Source: Paulinella micropora
Taxonomy: Eukaryota > Cercozoa > Imbricatea > Euglyphida
Assembly: GCA_009731375.1 (NCBI GenBank)
Contig: BJOX01000025.1
Span: forward strand, 542,003-606,002
Direction: 5' to 3'
Length of the DNA stretch: 64,000 bases
Of the stretch, positions 63,951 through 64,000 are shown in pieces. The notes beneath the pieces were generated by a model. It was not told the DNA's origin. It was given only the letters and a program-made list of their open reading frames with translations, and ran no database searches. How positions within the stretch are numbered: the first letter of the stretch is position 1; each line of letters begins with the position of its first letter. The position numbers and the translations under genes are program-made.

Positions 63951-64000
63951 CTGTGTGAGAGAGAGAGAGAGAAAGAGGGGGGGCGGGGGGGGGGGGGGGG

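Noticed and set aside
63961-64000. Poly-G tail as a biological end
   Set aside because: The run coincides with the window end and with the gap-edge homopolymers elsewhere; an assembly artefact is likelier.

Overview
The window is eukaryotic nuclear DNA. It has GT-AG introns, tRNA-derived SINEs, a decayed Ty3/gypsy-like retroelement and very heavy tri-, tetra-, penta- and hexanucleotide satellite content. Plant-type leucine-rich repeats and a 7TM-RGS fusion suggest a protist or alga rather than an animal or a fungus, but the sequence alone does not name the species.

Layout. (1) 1-8,074: a scrambled LTR-retrotransposon remnant. Gag and the start of reverse transcriptase read on the minus strand, while the zinc knuckle and protease block (about 4.39-5.85 kb) reads on the plus strand. 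(2) 8.1-13.5 kb: AT-rich unique DNA, a hairpin element, SINE copies, palindrome-bearing tandem repeats and simple repeats. (3) 13.5-17 kb: a possible signal-peptide start exon and a few candidate mini-exons on the minus strand, set in tetranucleotide arrays. (4) 18,580-63,950: one minus-strand gene occupying about 70% of the window. Its 5' end lies beyond the right edge.

I reconstructed this gene by hand as 41 exons averaging about 56 nt. All have GT-AG borders and every junction is phase-compatible; the exons total 2,306 nt, or 767 codons plus a TAA stop. The encoded protein reads: LRRs, an EGF-like motif, a CUB-like domain, seven transmembrane segments and a cytoplasmic RGS domain, followed by a short acidic tail. 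It looks like a single-polypeptide G-protein-coupled receptor with its own GTPase-accelerating domain. I do not know a described family with this exact ectodomain.

The introns are almost pure microsatellite. Many contain tandem arrays of half-exons: copies of the acceptor side of an exon lie upstream of it and copies of the donor side lie downstream, separated by tetranucleotide repeats. The repeats often run directly into the splice sites (GTATGTATG at donors, TATCTATCTAG or TATGTATGTAG at acceptors). This suggests that the satellites grew from the splice sites and dragged exon edges with them. Introns also host two terminal-inverted-repeat elements, two further hairpin elements, SINE fragments, a near-identical 493-bp tandem repeat and a dispersed repeat of about 515 bp. 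Seven assembly gaps, several bordered by poly-C or poly-G, limit certainty locally.
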